Below are positions 1-7,409 of a stretch of DNA of 12,328 bases, in pieces (the first letter of the stretch is position 1; each line of letters starts with the position of its first letter). The stretch is from Prevotella sp. Its GTDB lineage: Bacteria; Bacteroidota; Bacteroidia; Bacteroidales; Bacteroidaceae. The stretch is taken from contig JAFLSH010000062.1 in NCBI GenBank assembly GCA_022511055.1, positions 1 to 12,328 on the forward strand, written 5' to 3'. Below the pieces are notes generated by a model. That model saw only the letters and a list, made by a program, of their open reading frames with translations, had not been told where the DNA came from and did no database searches. A program made the translations under genes and the position numbers.

Positions 1-40
1 TTATGTATAGTTGGGCATATTTTTCAAAATTCCTATGGGT

Positions 41-82
41 CAACAACAAACAACAAGATGGCGAGTGATTACCCGCCATCTT
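41..82 (-). terminator. Intrinsic terminator closing the fructan operon
   Basis: On the minus strand, just after the fructokinase stop, positions 82 to 55 form a hairpin. Nine perfect pairs (AAGATGGCG with CGCCATCTT) are extended by a G-T, a G-C and a T-A pair around an AATC loop. A T-rich tract (GTTGTTTGTTGTTG, 54 to 41) follows. A GC-rich stem followed by a U-rich tail is the classic Rho-independent form, although the U run is broken by G residues. It lies 15 bp past the stop codon, as expected for the end of a transcription unit. I see no supportable gene or signal in the remaining bases 1-40. Confidence 0.85.
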
Positions 83-96
83 ATGATTGTTTATGC

Positions 97-999
97 TTAG
101 AAGTCTTTGAACTCTTTCGGTACCGTAGGCATGGCACCGTTCTGCGTACAGACGTATGCGCTGACCTGCACCGCCAACCGATGGGCTTCGGCCACCGGCC
201 TGCCACTGAGGATGGCAGCACAGAACGAGCCCGTGAACGAGTCACCGGCACCGACCGTATCGGCCACCTCGACCTTCGGAGTCTCCTGGAACGACATCTG
301 GCCGGGAGTGAACACATACGAGCCGTTGGTGCCGCAGGTCAGCACGAGCATGTCCAGATTGTACTTGCCGAGGATGAGCCAACACTTGTTCTCGATATCC
401 AGACCGGGATAGCCGAACATGCGGCCGATAAGCACCAACTCCTCATCGTTAATCTTGAGGATGTTGCAGCGACGCAGGCTCTCCTGAATGACCTCTTTGG
501 AATAGAAGTGCTGACGCAGGTTGATGTCGAAAATCTTCATGCAGTCATCAGGCGTAAGGTCGAGGAAGCGGTGGATGGTCTCACGACTGACAACGTTACG
601 TTGGGCCAGCGAGCCGAAACAGACGGCACAGCACTGGCGGGCCACAGCCTGGATGTCTACGTCGAGGGGGATGTTATCCCACGCCACATTCTCCTTGATG
701 TCGTAGGTGGGGATGCCCTGCTCATCGAGCGACACCTGTACCGTGCCGGTGGGATATGGCACACGGGGCATGAGATATTTCAGACCGTGTTCCTCGAGCG
801 ACTTGACGGTCTCGTCTGCCAGTTTATCCTCACCCAGCGCACTGATGGCAATGGTCTTTTCCTGACCGAGAAACTGACCTGCATGATAGGCGAAGTTTGC
901 AGGCGCACCACCCAATTTCTTTCCTTCTGGAAGCACATCCCAAAGGGCTTCGCCGAGCCCGACAACATAGCGGGGATTTGTTACATTCTGTTGTGTCAT
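97..999 (-). CDS. Fructokinase, PfkB family
   Basis: A 300-residue PfkB/ribokinase-family sugar kinase, predicted to phosphorylate fructose with ATP in the cytoplasm (fructose to fructose 6-phosphate, EC 2.7.1.4). Visible motifs are the N-terminal substrate-binding GGAPANFA (residues 30-37) and the C-terminal PfkB signature DTVGAGDSF (247-255), where Asp253 is the expected catalytic base and GAGD forms the anion hole. Residue 158 onward (DINLR) is another family landmark. The length is normal for the family. The whole sequence closely resembles the Bacteroides fructan-locus fructokinase (BT1757-like) as I recall it, which favours fructose over ribose or a nucleoside. It is the last gene of its operon: the start lies 14 bp after the transporter stop and a strong terminator follows. 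No clear Shine-Dalgarno is visible, as is usual in Bacteroidota. The start is supported by the short gap and by a normal PfkB N terminus (YVVGLGEALWD). Confidence 0.95.
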   Translation of the reverse strand: MTQQNVTNPRYVVGLGEALWDVLPEGKKLGGAPANFAYHAGQFLGQEKTIAISALGEDKLADETVKSLEEHGLKYLMPRVPYPTGTVQVSLDEQGIPTYDIKENVAWDNIPLDVDIQAVARQCCAVCFGSLAQRNVVSRETIHRFLDLTPDDCMKIFDINLRQHFYSKEVIQESLRRCNILKINDEELVLIGRMFGYPGLDIENKCWLILGKYNLDMLVLTCGTNGSYVFTPGQMSFQETPKVEVADTVGAGDSFTGSFCAAILSGRPVAEAHRLAVQVSAYVCTQNGAMPTVPKEFKDF

Positions 1000-1013
1000 A
1001 TTGTAAAAACGGT

Positions 1014-2183
1014 TTAGTTATTGGAAATATTTTTTGTGAACATAAATAAATAAGCCACGCCGACTGCCATGACAAGTACAGCCCCAGACTGCCCCATGAC
1101 ATCGCTCATGACACCCATCAGCAAGGGGAAGACGGTGCCGCCAAAGAGTCCCATAATCATCAAGCCAGACACCTCGTTTTGCTTCTCGGGCATGGAGGTC
1201 AGCGCCTGGGCAAAGCAGATGGAGAAAATGTTGGAGTTGCCGTAGCCGACGAGGGCAATAGCAGTATATAGTACCCACTTCTCAGTGCCAACAAACAGGC
1301 CGCACATCGACAGCACCATCATCACCACCGAGATGACGAAAAACGTGCGGGCAGGCAGCACACGGAGAAAGAACGAGCCTGTGAAACAGCCGATGGTGCG
1401 GAAGATGAAATAGAGCGAAGTGGCAAAGGCAGCTTCATTCAGGGTCATGCCCAGCCGCTCCATCAGTATTTTCGGAGCGGTGGTGTTGGTGCCCACGTCT
1501 ATGCCGACATGGCACATGATGCCAAGGAACGACAATAATACTATCGGAGTGCCCAACAGCTTGATGCACTCCACAAAGGTAGACGGCTTGCCCTCAATGG
1601 CGGGCTCGTCTATCGGCACACTCCACAGCACCAGCGTTGCAACGATGCCGATGACGAAGAAGAGGGCAAACAGTATACGCCAATCCAGGCCGAACTCGGG
1701 AATGACCTGCATAGCGCCCCACATGGCCAGATAGGGTGCCGAGAACGAAGCAATAGCCTTGACAAACTGACCGAATGTGAGCATCGAAGCCAGGTTGCCG
1801 TCGCCCATCACGGTCGAAACCAGCGGGTTGAGCGAGGTCTGCATCAGGGCGTTGCCGATGCCCAGCAGTGAGAAAGCCACAAGCATCGTGCCAAAATTCT
1901 CACCAAACAGCGGTAACAGCAATAGCAACAGCGACACAACGGTCACGACGAGCGACAGCAGCACAGTCTTCTTGCGACCTATCTTGTTCATCAGCATGCC
2001 CGTGGGCACAGAGAAGATGAGAAACCAGAAGAACACGAGCGAGGGGAATATGTTAGCCATAGAGTCGGTCAGTTGCAGTTCTTCCTTCACATAGTTGGAG
2101 GCGATGCCTACCAGGTCTACAAAGCCCATGCAGAAGAAACAGAGCATCACGGAGAGAATTGCAAGTTTATTTGAGTTTGCCAT
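1014..2183 (-). CDS. Inner-membrane MFS sugar transporter, probable fructose importer
   Basis: A 389-residue, strongly hydrophobic protein with roughly 12 predicted membrane segments. The loop between the second and third helices carries the Major Facilitator signature GMLMNKIGRKK (residues 62-72). The GIGNALMQTSLNPLV stretch (108-122) recalls the fucose/glucose/galactose:H+ symporter (FHS) branch. Predicted role: proton-coupled import of free monosaccharide from periplasm to cytoplasm. Fructose is inferred from position, since the gene sits between a GH32 fructan hydrolase (28 bp upstream) and a fructokinase (14 bp downstream), the same place as the fructose transporter of the Bacteroides levan locus (BT1758-like). 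It has no cleavable signal; the first helix begins near residue 7. It is complete, with no internal stop. Substrate specificity cannot be read from the sequence alone; another hexose is possible. Confidence 0.9.
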   Translation of the reverse strand: MANSNKLAILSVMLCFFCMGFVDLVGIASNYVKEELQLTDSMANIFPSLVFFWFLIFSVPTGMLMNKIGRKKTVLLSLVVTVVSLLLLLLPLFGENFGTMLVAFSLLGIGNALMQTSLNPLVSTVMGDGNLASMLTFGQFVKAIASFSAPYLAMWGAMQVIPEFGLDWRILFALFFVIGIVATLVLWSVPIDEPAIEGKPSTFVECIKLLGTPIVLLSFLGIMCHVGIDVGTNTTAPKILMERLGMTLNEAAFATSLYFIFRTIGCFTGSFFLRVLPARTFFVISVVMMVLSMCGLFVGTEKWVLYTAIALVGYGNSNIFSICFAQALTSMPEKQNEVSGLMIMGLFGGTVFPLLMGVMSDVMGQSGAVLVMAVGVAYLFMFTKNISNN

Positions 2184-2211
2184 AATTTATTGTTTTAAGT
2201 TTTCACGATTA

Positions 2212-3900
2212 TTATTGTTTCACGTCATAGATGGTCAGCTTAGCACCGCCCTTCACCTTTATATTATTATAAGGCTCTTGCGGAAATACGAGATTGGTCA
2301 TCGCCATGCGCCCATCGGCATCGAAAGCCTCGATGGAACAATGGTCGATGAATATGCGCAACTGGCGCAAAGCGCCATAGACAGGAGCCGTAGTCACGCA
2401 GGGAAATGCCTCGCTGAAGCTGGCATAGCTGCGGGTGCGGTCCATAGAGAATGTGCTTTCGGCGGCATCGTACCTCATCATCACCTGCTCGCCCAACGGA
2501 TTTGACAGCACAATTTCCGCCGACCCTTTGATGTCGACAACAACCTCGCAGGCTTGCGGCAGCTTGTTCACGGGTTTGCCACGCATGGCAAGCAGCTCTT
2601 TCGACGGCGTAACGCCGCAATAGGTCTGACCGTTGTATTCAAAGAGGTCCAAGTCGCGGGGTACGGAATTGGCAGAGCGGAACTGCTTGGTGGGCACCTG
2701 GTTGGCATACTGCCAGTTCGACATCCACGCCAACGCGATGCGCCGGCCATCGGGGGCATTGTCAAAGGTCACCGTGGCATAGTGGTCTTTGCCGTAGTCC
2801 ATCCACCGCGTGTCCTTGTGTTCGCAAGTGAACTTGCGCCCGTCGAAATCGCCTACAAAATACTGCGTAGCGCTGCCGCCAAAGGGGCCGCCGGGGTTGA
2901 TGTTGCAAATCAGCAGCCACTTATGCCTGTCAGTGCCGCGCACGGGCAGCTTCATCAGGTCGGGGCACTCCCACACACCGTCATGGCTGCCCAGCTCTCT
3001 ACCAAACGAACTCTCGTAGTTCCAGTCCGTCAGGTTGTCGCTCGTGTAGATGCGCATCTCCTGACCGGCAGCCAAAATGAGATTCCATTTCTGTATCTCT
3101 GGATTCCAGAACACCTTCGGGTCGCGAAAGTCCTCTTCCGTACTTACCAGCACCGGGTTGCCAGCATATTTCTCGAAGGTCATACCGTTGTCTTTCGACA
3201 CCGCTACAGACTGCACCTGGCTCTGCCCCGCCGAGGTGTAGAGCGCCACCACCTGGTTGCCAGCCTTGTCTACCACGCACGACCCGCTGAAAACAGCACC
3301 CAGCGCATCAGGCTTAATGGCCAGCGGCTGCGCCTCCCAGTGAATAAGGTCGGCCGATGTCGAATGCCCCCACGTCATGTTCTCCCACTGCGAGCCATAG
3401 GGGTTATACTGATAATAGAGGTGATACACGCCGTCTTTGTAGAACATGCCGTTAGGGTCGTTCATCCAGCCGTACAGCGGCGTGTGGTGATAGACTGGGC
3501 GGAAACGCTCGCGGTTGGCTGTATCGAAATCGGCAGCCTGCTTCATTTCTTTCCAGCAGACGAAGTCCTTCATTGCCCCCGTGAAGCGGCGGTCGCCATG
3601 GAACACGATGTCGAGCAGCAAGTCCTTATTGCCAAAGCACTCCACATCGAGCGGCACGTAGTAGTCCACTTTATCGACAGCCAGCCGCACATTCAGTGTC
3701 TGCACTTCACTGCCGGCAGCCAGCACCCGGATAGTTGCGTTCTCCTCCTGTTCCTGCACGGGCAGTAACAAATAACGGTGTTTCACTTCCACACGCTGCA
3801 TGGCATGACTCTTACCCAACACCTGCGGTGTCTGAGCCTTCAGGGTGCCACAACACACCGCGCCAGCCATCATCATCGTCATTATAATCTTTTTCATCAT
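2212..3900 (-). CDS. GH32 fructan hydrolase (exo-beta-fructosidase / levanase / inulinase type)
   Basis: A 562-residue glycoside hydrolase family 32 enzyme predicted to release fructose from levan, inulin, fructo-oligosaccharide or sucrose with retention of configuration. An N-terminal hydrophobic signal ends near LKA-Q (residues 20-23), a type I cleavage site. The CC at 16-17 lacks the small -1 residue of a lipobox, so the protein is probably soluble in the periplasm. Residues about 25-125 form an N-terminal beta-rich module of the DUF4980 kind often found on Bacteroidota GH32 enzymes. The five-blade propeller starts at WMNDPNG (145-151; nucleophile Asp148), with the transition-state stabiliser in RDP (Asp260) and the acid/base in ECPDL (Glu311). 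A C-terminal beta-sandwich follows from about residue 440, with the usual FIDHCSIEAF strand (517-526). All catalytic residues are present. Linkage preference and exo or endo mode cannot be settled by eye; exo is favoured by the periplasmic location. It is first of a three-gene unit with its own candidate promoter. Confidence 0.94.
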   Translation of the reverse strand: MMKKIIMTMMMAGAVCCGTLKAQTPQVLGKSHAMQRVEVKHRYLLLPVQEQEENATIRVLAAGSEVQTLNVRLAVDKVDYYVPLDVECFGNKDLLLDIVFHGDRRFTGAMKDFVCWKEMKQAADFDTANRERFRPVYHHTPLYGWMNDPNGMFYKDGVYHLYYQYNPYGSQWENMTWGHSTSADLIHWEAQPLAIKPDALGAVFSGSCVVDKAGNQVVALYTSAGQSQVQSVAVSKDNGMTFEKYAGNPVLVSTEEDFRDPKVFWNPEIQKWNLILAAGQEMRIYTSDNLTDWNYESSFGRELGSHDGVWECPDLMKLPVRGTDRHKWLLICNINPGGPFGGSATQYFVGDFDGRKFTCEHKDTRWMDYGKDHYATVTFDNAPDGRRIALAWMSNWQYANQVPTKQFRSANSVPRDLDLFEYNGQTYCGVTPSKELLAMRGKPVNKLPQACEVVVDIKGSAEIVLSNPLGEQVMMRYDAAESTFSMDRTRSYASFSEAFPCVTTAPVYGALRQLRIFIDHCSIEAFDADGRMAMTNLVFPQEPYNNIKVKGGAKLTIYDVKQ

Positions 3901-3938
3901 ATTGCGATTGTTTTTTGTTTCAGTTTCAGATTTTGCTA

Positions 3939-3970
3939 CAAAATTACACTATTTTCCCATTTTACACTAT
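3939..3970 (-). promoter_or_regulatory. Candidate promoter and direct repeat upstream of GH32
   Basis: Minus-strand TAATTTTG (3946 to 3939) fits the Bacteroidota -7 consensus TAnnTTTG and lies 38 bp before the GH32 start, giving an expected leader of about 30 nt. I find no good TTTG -33 element at the right spacing, which suggests dependence on an activator. Overlapping and just upstream is a 9-bp direct repeat, ATAGTGTAA on the minus strand (plus coordinates 3944-3952 and 3962-3970), with an 18-bp period. It could be a regulator site. The surrounding sequence is AT-rich, so the repeat could also be chance. Confidence 0.5.
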
Positions 3971-4024
3971 AACTTATGTTACAAACATTAAGAAAATTAC
4001 TTTTGTGTCTTAACGTCAGAGGGG

Positions 4025-4063
4025 AAAAAGAGGCGCAGCTCACCACTGTGGACAAACCGCGCC
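4025..4063 (-). terminator. Probable terminator/attenuator after the SusC-SusD-DUF4960 unit
   Basis: Minus strand, 28 bp past the DUF4960 stop: GGCGC (4063 to 4059) pairs with GCGCC (4036 to 4032). The intervening 22 nt can add further weak G-T and G-C pairs and a small inner CCA-CAG-TGG hairpin. It is followed by a short CTC and a TTTTT run (4029 to 4025). This has the shape of a Rho-independent terminator, but the perfectly paired base is only 5 bp and the U run is short, so leaky termination is likely. It precedes a candidate new promoter for the GH32 unit. Confidence 0.5.
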
Positions 4064-4076
4064 CCCGGGAAAAACT

Positions 4077-4090
4077 ACTAACTAACTAAC
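4077..4090. repeat. Short ACTA tandem repeat abutting the DUF4960 stop codon
   Basis: Three tandem ACTA units plus AC (plus strand) directly adjoin the stop codon of the DUF4960 gene at 4091-4093. On the coding strand this is a GTTA repeat starting at the first base after TAA. It is too short to infer function; replication slippage is the simple explanation. It lies outside the coding sequence, so changes in repeat number would not affect the protein. Confidence 0.6.
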
Positions 4091-5596
4091 TTATCGTGTC
4101 TTCAGGTATTCCAGACTGTTTTTGGCCAGTTTCAAAATGTTATCCTGATATTGGTTATTGCTCGGGTAGGCACTCTTATCGGGTGTGCCGTCTGGATTCT
4201 TCATCGAGAACTCACAACCGCCGTTGCCGATGCAGAGGATGGTGCCCTGGAACTCGGTGTTGCCAGTTCGTGCCTCCCAGACATTAAGCTGCGAAACGAA
4301 GTCAATCTGGCTATCCCACGTGCCGAGCGGATAGATGCCATACTCGCTGGTGAGCTTCTCGTAGCAGGCCTCTTCTTGGTCGCCAAGTCCGGTGAGTGCG
4401 GTAGGGATGTTGAAGTAGAGGCAGTTGTGGTCCTCGGTCCAACCCGGCCCCTTCATGGGGATGAGCGCCACGCCGCGGTCGGTCATCTCCGTCTCCAGAC
4501 CCTTGTAGATGGGATGGGTGGAGAAGTCGCGTGTGAACTTGCTGCCGGGATTCAGGCCCACAGCCATCTTCCAGACATCGCCGTTATAGCCTCCCACGCC
4601 CGTACCGATTGAGCGGTCGTTGTTGCGCAGCATGCTTGTCTCCAGTCTGCCAAGCGTGCCGATGTAAGGCGTGGCGTGGCTCCAGAGCAGCAGGCTGCCG
4701 CCATCTGCATACCACGACCGAATGTGCGGGGTGGCGGCCATGACGGTCTCGGACATATCCCATACCTCATCCTCGCCAACGCCCTCAAGGTCGCGCAACC
4801 AGAACAGCACGCGGAACGGCTCGAGGTCAGCAGCAGAGGTGATGTCGCCGAAGTAGAGATACTGGGCCGTGGGATACTCCTCGTGCAGCCAGAGCCAGGC
4901 CGAAGCCTCATCGTCGTCGCCATCGGCCACCAGCTCCTCGGGCGTGGCATACTCGCTGAGGAAGCCAATGGCGGTCTTACCGATGCGGAGCGAGGCCGTG
5001 GCCGGCAGAGCCTTGCCCTCGGCATTCTCGGCGGTCACAGAAACGCTCCATTCCTCGCCGTAGGCCACGTTGCTGATGGTGTAGTCCGTCACGCTGGCGC
5101 CAAGCTCAGCCCGCTCGGTGCGCGTGCCTGCCGTGGCCACGAGTGTCAGCTTGGTTGCATCGACTGCCTGGTTCCACTCTATCTTGGCATCGTAGCCGCC
5201 GGCCTTCTCTATCTGCGACATTTGCAGGCCGCTGATGCTTGTGGCACCCGGGCGGGTGAATACCTTGATGACACCGTGCGAGAAGTTCTCGCCGTCGGTC
5301 ACCTTTAACACGTACTCGAAGGGTACGTTGGTGACCACCTGCTCGTGGGTGTAGCTGGTGCCGCTCACCACATCGGTCTTGTTGAGCGTACCGTTGCGGT
5401 AGAGGGTCACCTGCATGCTCTGGCCGCTGGCCAGTGCCGGCCATGTCAGCACATAGTCGTCACCTTGCATGCTACCTGTTATCTGGTCGGCACTGATGGC
5501 GCTGATGACCATTTCCTTGCGGGTGATGTCGTTGTCCTGACAGGCTGAGAGGACCAGTGCCAACATCGTCATGATGATGATTGATATCTTCTTCAT
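4091..5596 (-). CDS. DUF4960-type surface fructan-binding lipoprotein (SusE position)
   Basis: A 501-residue lipoprotein encoded where SusE/SusF-type glycan-binding proteins normally sit, right after SusD. The signal peptide ends in the lipobox LSAC (residues 16-19). The mature protein starts C-Q-D-N-D, an acidic stretch matching the Bacteroidota lipoprotein export signal, so surface exposure is predicted. Two beta-rich Ig/fibronectin-like segments (about 25-115 and 117-205) precede a larger C-terminal domain (about 208-501), rich in Trp and acidic residues, with the stretch ADGGSLLLWSHATPYIG (297-313). I recognise this as the DUF4960 architecture found in the levan-binding BT1761-like protein of Bacteroides. 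No glycosidase catalytic motif is recognised. Predicted role: capture of fructan and presentation to the SusCD complex. The start is 24 bp after the SusD stop. The family call is from memory of sequence style and context; ligand specificity is inferred from the locus. Confidence 0.82.
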   Translation of the reverse strand: MKKISIIIMTMLALVLSACQDNDITRKEMVISAISADQITGSMQGDDYVLTWPALASGQSMQVTLYRNGTLNKTDVVSGTSYTHEQVVTNVPFEYVLKVTDGENFSHGVIKVFTRPGATSISGLQMSQIEKAGGYDAKIEWNQAVDATKLTLVATAGTRTERAELGASVTDYTISNVAYGEEWSVSVTAENAEGKALPATASLRIGKTAIGFLSEYATPEELVADGDDDEASAWLWLHEEYPTAQYLYFGDITSAADLEPFRVLFWLRDLEGVGEDEVWDMSETVMAATPHIRSWYADGGSLLLWSHATPYIGTLGRLETSMLRNNDRSIGTGVGGYNGDVWKMAVGLNPGSKFTRDFSTHPIYKGLETEMTDRGVALIPMKGPGWTEDHNCLYFNIPTALTGLGDQEEACYEKLTSEYGIYPLGTWDSQIDFVSQLNVWEARTGNTEFQGTILCIGNGGCEFSMKNPDGTPDKSAYPSNNQYQDNILKLAKNSLEYLKTR

Positions 5597-5620
5597 ATTG
5601 TCGTAATTCTGTTTTTGGGG

Positions 5621-7372
5621 TTAATAGCCTTTGTTCTGTACATAAAGTCCCGGCACGTAGTAGAGCTGGTTGTAGGGAACGGGGTAGAACTCGTTCTTGC
5701 CTGCCGTGAAGTGGGCATCCTGATAGTACTGTGCGTAGGTCTGGTCGTCATACACATCGTTCTGCTCCGACTCGAAGAAGGCGTTCAAGGTCTGCGAGGC
5801 AATGCCCCAGCGCCTCAGGTCGAAGAAGCGGCTGCTCTCCATGGCCATCTCCAGGCGGCGCTCCCAGCGCAGGCACTGGCGGGCGGCAGCCTGATTCTGG
5901 AAGTAGGTGTCGGGGTAGAGCGCGATGTCGCACTGGTCGGCGGCGTAGCTGATGTGTGTCATCGAGTTCTTGGCGCGCTGGCGGATGGCGTTGATGATTT
6001 GCTGCGCTTCGCTGAGGTTGCTTGCGCCGCCTACCTCGATGAGTGCCTCAGCCCGCATGAGCATGACATCAGTGTAGCGGAACACGTAGTCGTTCATGGC
6101 AAATGCCTGCCACGAGCCGTTGTAGGTCTCGCCCTTTGAGCGCTGAGGCACTTCTTTTAGTGATGTATAATAGCCGTATGTGTTAGGGGTGCGTGAGTTG
6201 GCTTTCGTCATGGTGTATGCCTCCTCATATTTGTAGGGGAAGGTCGGCATGCCGACGGTGTGGAACAGGCGCGGATCCCACTTCTGGGCCGTGGCCTGCC
6301 CGTTCACGGGATAGGCTGCCTCGTCGTTGAAGTCGTCGAACATGGGCAGACCATCCTTGGTCTTGAAGGCGTTCACGAGGTTCTGCGTGGGCTTGTGGAA
6401 ATCCCAGCCGCACGACCAGATGCCCCAGCAGCCGTTGAGTGTGTTGCTCCAGTTGGCGCGACCGTAGGTGGTGTTGTCGTCTTCGTAGTCAGAGGTCTGA
6501 ACGGCAAAGATGCTCTCTTTGGAGTTCTTGTTCTCGGGCAGAAAGATGTCGCCGAAGTCCTCCAGGTAGTCGTAATCAGAGTTCTTTACCACCTCAGTGT
6601 ATTCCAGCACCTTGTTCATATACTCCTTGTTGATGAAGTTCACGCCCGTGGTGGCCTCGTAGCCGTCGCCCCAGGCCAGGGTGAGATAGCACTTGGCCAG
6701 ATAGGCAGCCGCAGCAATCTTGTTGGTGCGGCCACCGCCGTCGGTCGGCTTGACGGGCAACGCATCGTAGGCAGCCTTGAACTCATCGATAATCTTCAGG
6801 AACAGCTCCTCATAGGTGTACACATCGTTGCGGGTCTGCTCATGGCTGACGGCCTTGTAGACCTCCTCGTCAATCCAAGGAATCTGGCGGAACATCGTAA
6901 TCAGCTTGAAATAGAAGTGGGCGCGTAGGAACTTCACCTCGCCAATGCGCTGGCGGGTCACATCAGCACCCAGCGCTTCCTCGCCATGCTCGGCCAGCGA
7001 CACCAGGGCGCGGTTGCAACGGCTGATGCCCTTGTAGAAGTTGTACCAAAGTGCATCAAGCTCGCCGGGGGTTGAGGTCAGGTTCGACCACACCTCCATG
7101 GGGTGATAGCCCGTGTCGGTTGTACCAGAGCCGCCCTTCATGGCATCGTCAGAAGCCACATCACCGTAAGGCCAGAGGTTCATCGGGCTGTCGTACCAGC
7201 AGTCGCCCAGCATGGCGTAGGCTGCAATGGTCAGGGCTTCTGGGTTGGTCATGGCCAGCTCCTCGTTGGCCACGCCCTGCGGCTCAACCTCAATGAAATC
7301 GTCGCAAGAGGTCAGCGCCATTGAGCCACAGAGAACACCGACTGCGAATATTGATTGATATATTGCTTTCAT
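5621..7372 (-). CDS. SusD/RagB-family surface glycan-binding lipoprotein
   Basis: A 583-residue SusD homologue, the lid and binding subunit over the SusC channel at the cell surface. The lipobox is LTSC (residues 20-23), and the mature N terminus C-D-D-F-I-E is both an acidic export signal and the typical SusD opening. Family landmarks are SDDAMKG (74-80), the TPR-like helix VKFLRAHFYFKLITMF (146-161), YTDVMLMRAEALIE (433-446) and the C-terminal signature ERRLEMAMESSRFFDLRRWG (504-523). It ends in the usual aromatic-rich PVPYNQL...LYVQNKGY tail. Length is slightly above the common 500-560. The start is 37 bp downstream of the SusC stop, with no promoter seen between, so the genes are co-transcribed. 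Substrate (fructan or fructo-oligosaccharide) is inferred only from the neighbouring GH32, fructokinase and DUF4960 genes. Confidence 0.95.
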   Translation of the reverse strand: MKAIYQSIFAVGVLCGSMALTSCDDFIEVEPQGVANEELAMTNPEALTIAAYAMLGDCWYDSPMNLWPYGDVASDDAMKGGSGTTDTGYHPMEVWSNLTSTPGELDALWYNFYKGISRCNRALVSLAEHGEEALGADVTRQRIGEVKFLRAHFYFKLITMFRQIPWIDEEVYKAVSHEQTRNDVYTYEELFLKIIDEFKAAYDALPVKPTDGGGRTNKIAAAAYLAKCYLTLAWGDGYEATTGVNFINKEYMNKVLEYTEVVKNSDYDYLEDFGDIFLPENKNSKESIFAVQTSDYEDDNTTYGRANWSNTLNGCWGIWSCGWDFHKPTQNLVNAFKTKDGLPMFDDFNDEAAYPVNGQATAQKWDPRLFHTVGMPTFPYKYEEAYTMTKANSRTPNTYGYYTSLKEVPQRSKGETYNGSWQAFAMNDYVFRYTDVMLMRAEALIEVGGASNLSEAQQIINAIRQRAKNSMTHISYAADQCDIALYPDTYFQNQAAARQCLRWERRLEMAMESSRFFDLRRWGIASQTLNAFFESEQNDVYDDQTYAQYYQDAHFTAGKNEFYPVPYNQLYYVPGLYVQNKGY

Positions 7373-7409
7373 AATGCTGCTATATTCTTTAATGTTACAA
7401 TAATGGGAA

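Noticed and set aside
58..1017. Plus-strand open frame of 319 codons
   Set aside because: It is fully antisense to the well-supported fructokinase, has no recognisable domain, and is explained by GC-rich third-position codon use on the minus strand.
2554..3768. Plus-strand open frame of 404 codons
   Set aside because: It is antisense to the GH32 catalytic domain, whose motifs are all intact; its composition (rich in His, Val and Arg) is that of a shadow frame.
3836..3856. Lipoprotein signal in the GH32 N terminus (CC at residues 16-17)
   Set aside because: The residues before each Cys (Val, then Cys) do not fit the small -1 residue of a lipobox, while LKA-Q is a good type I cleavage site.
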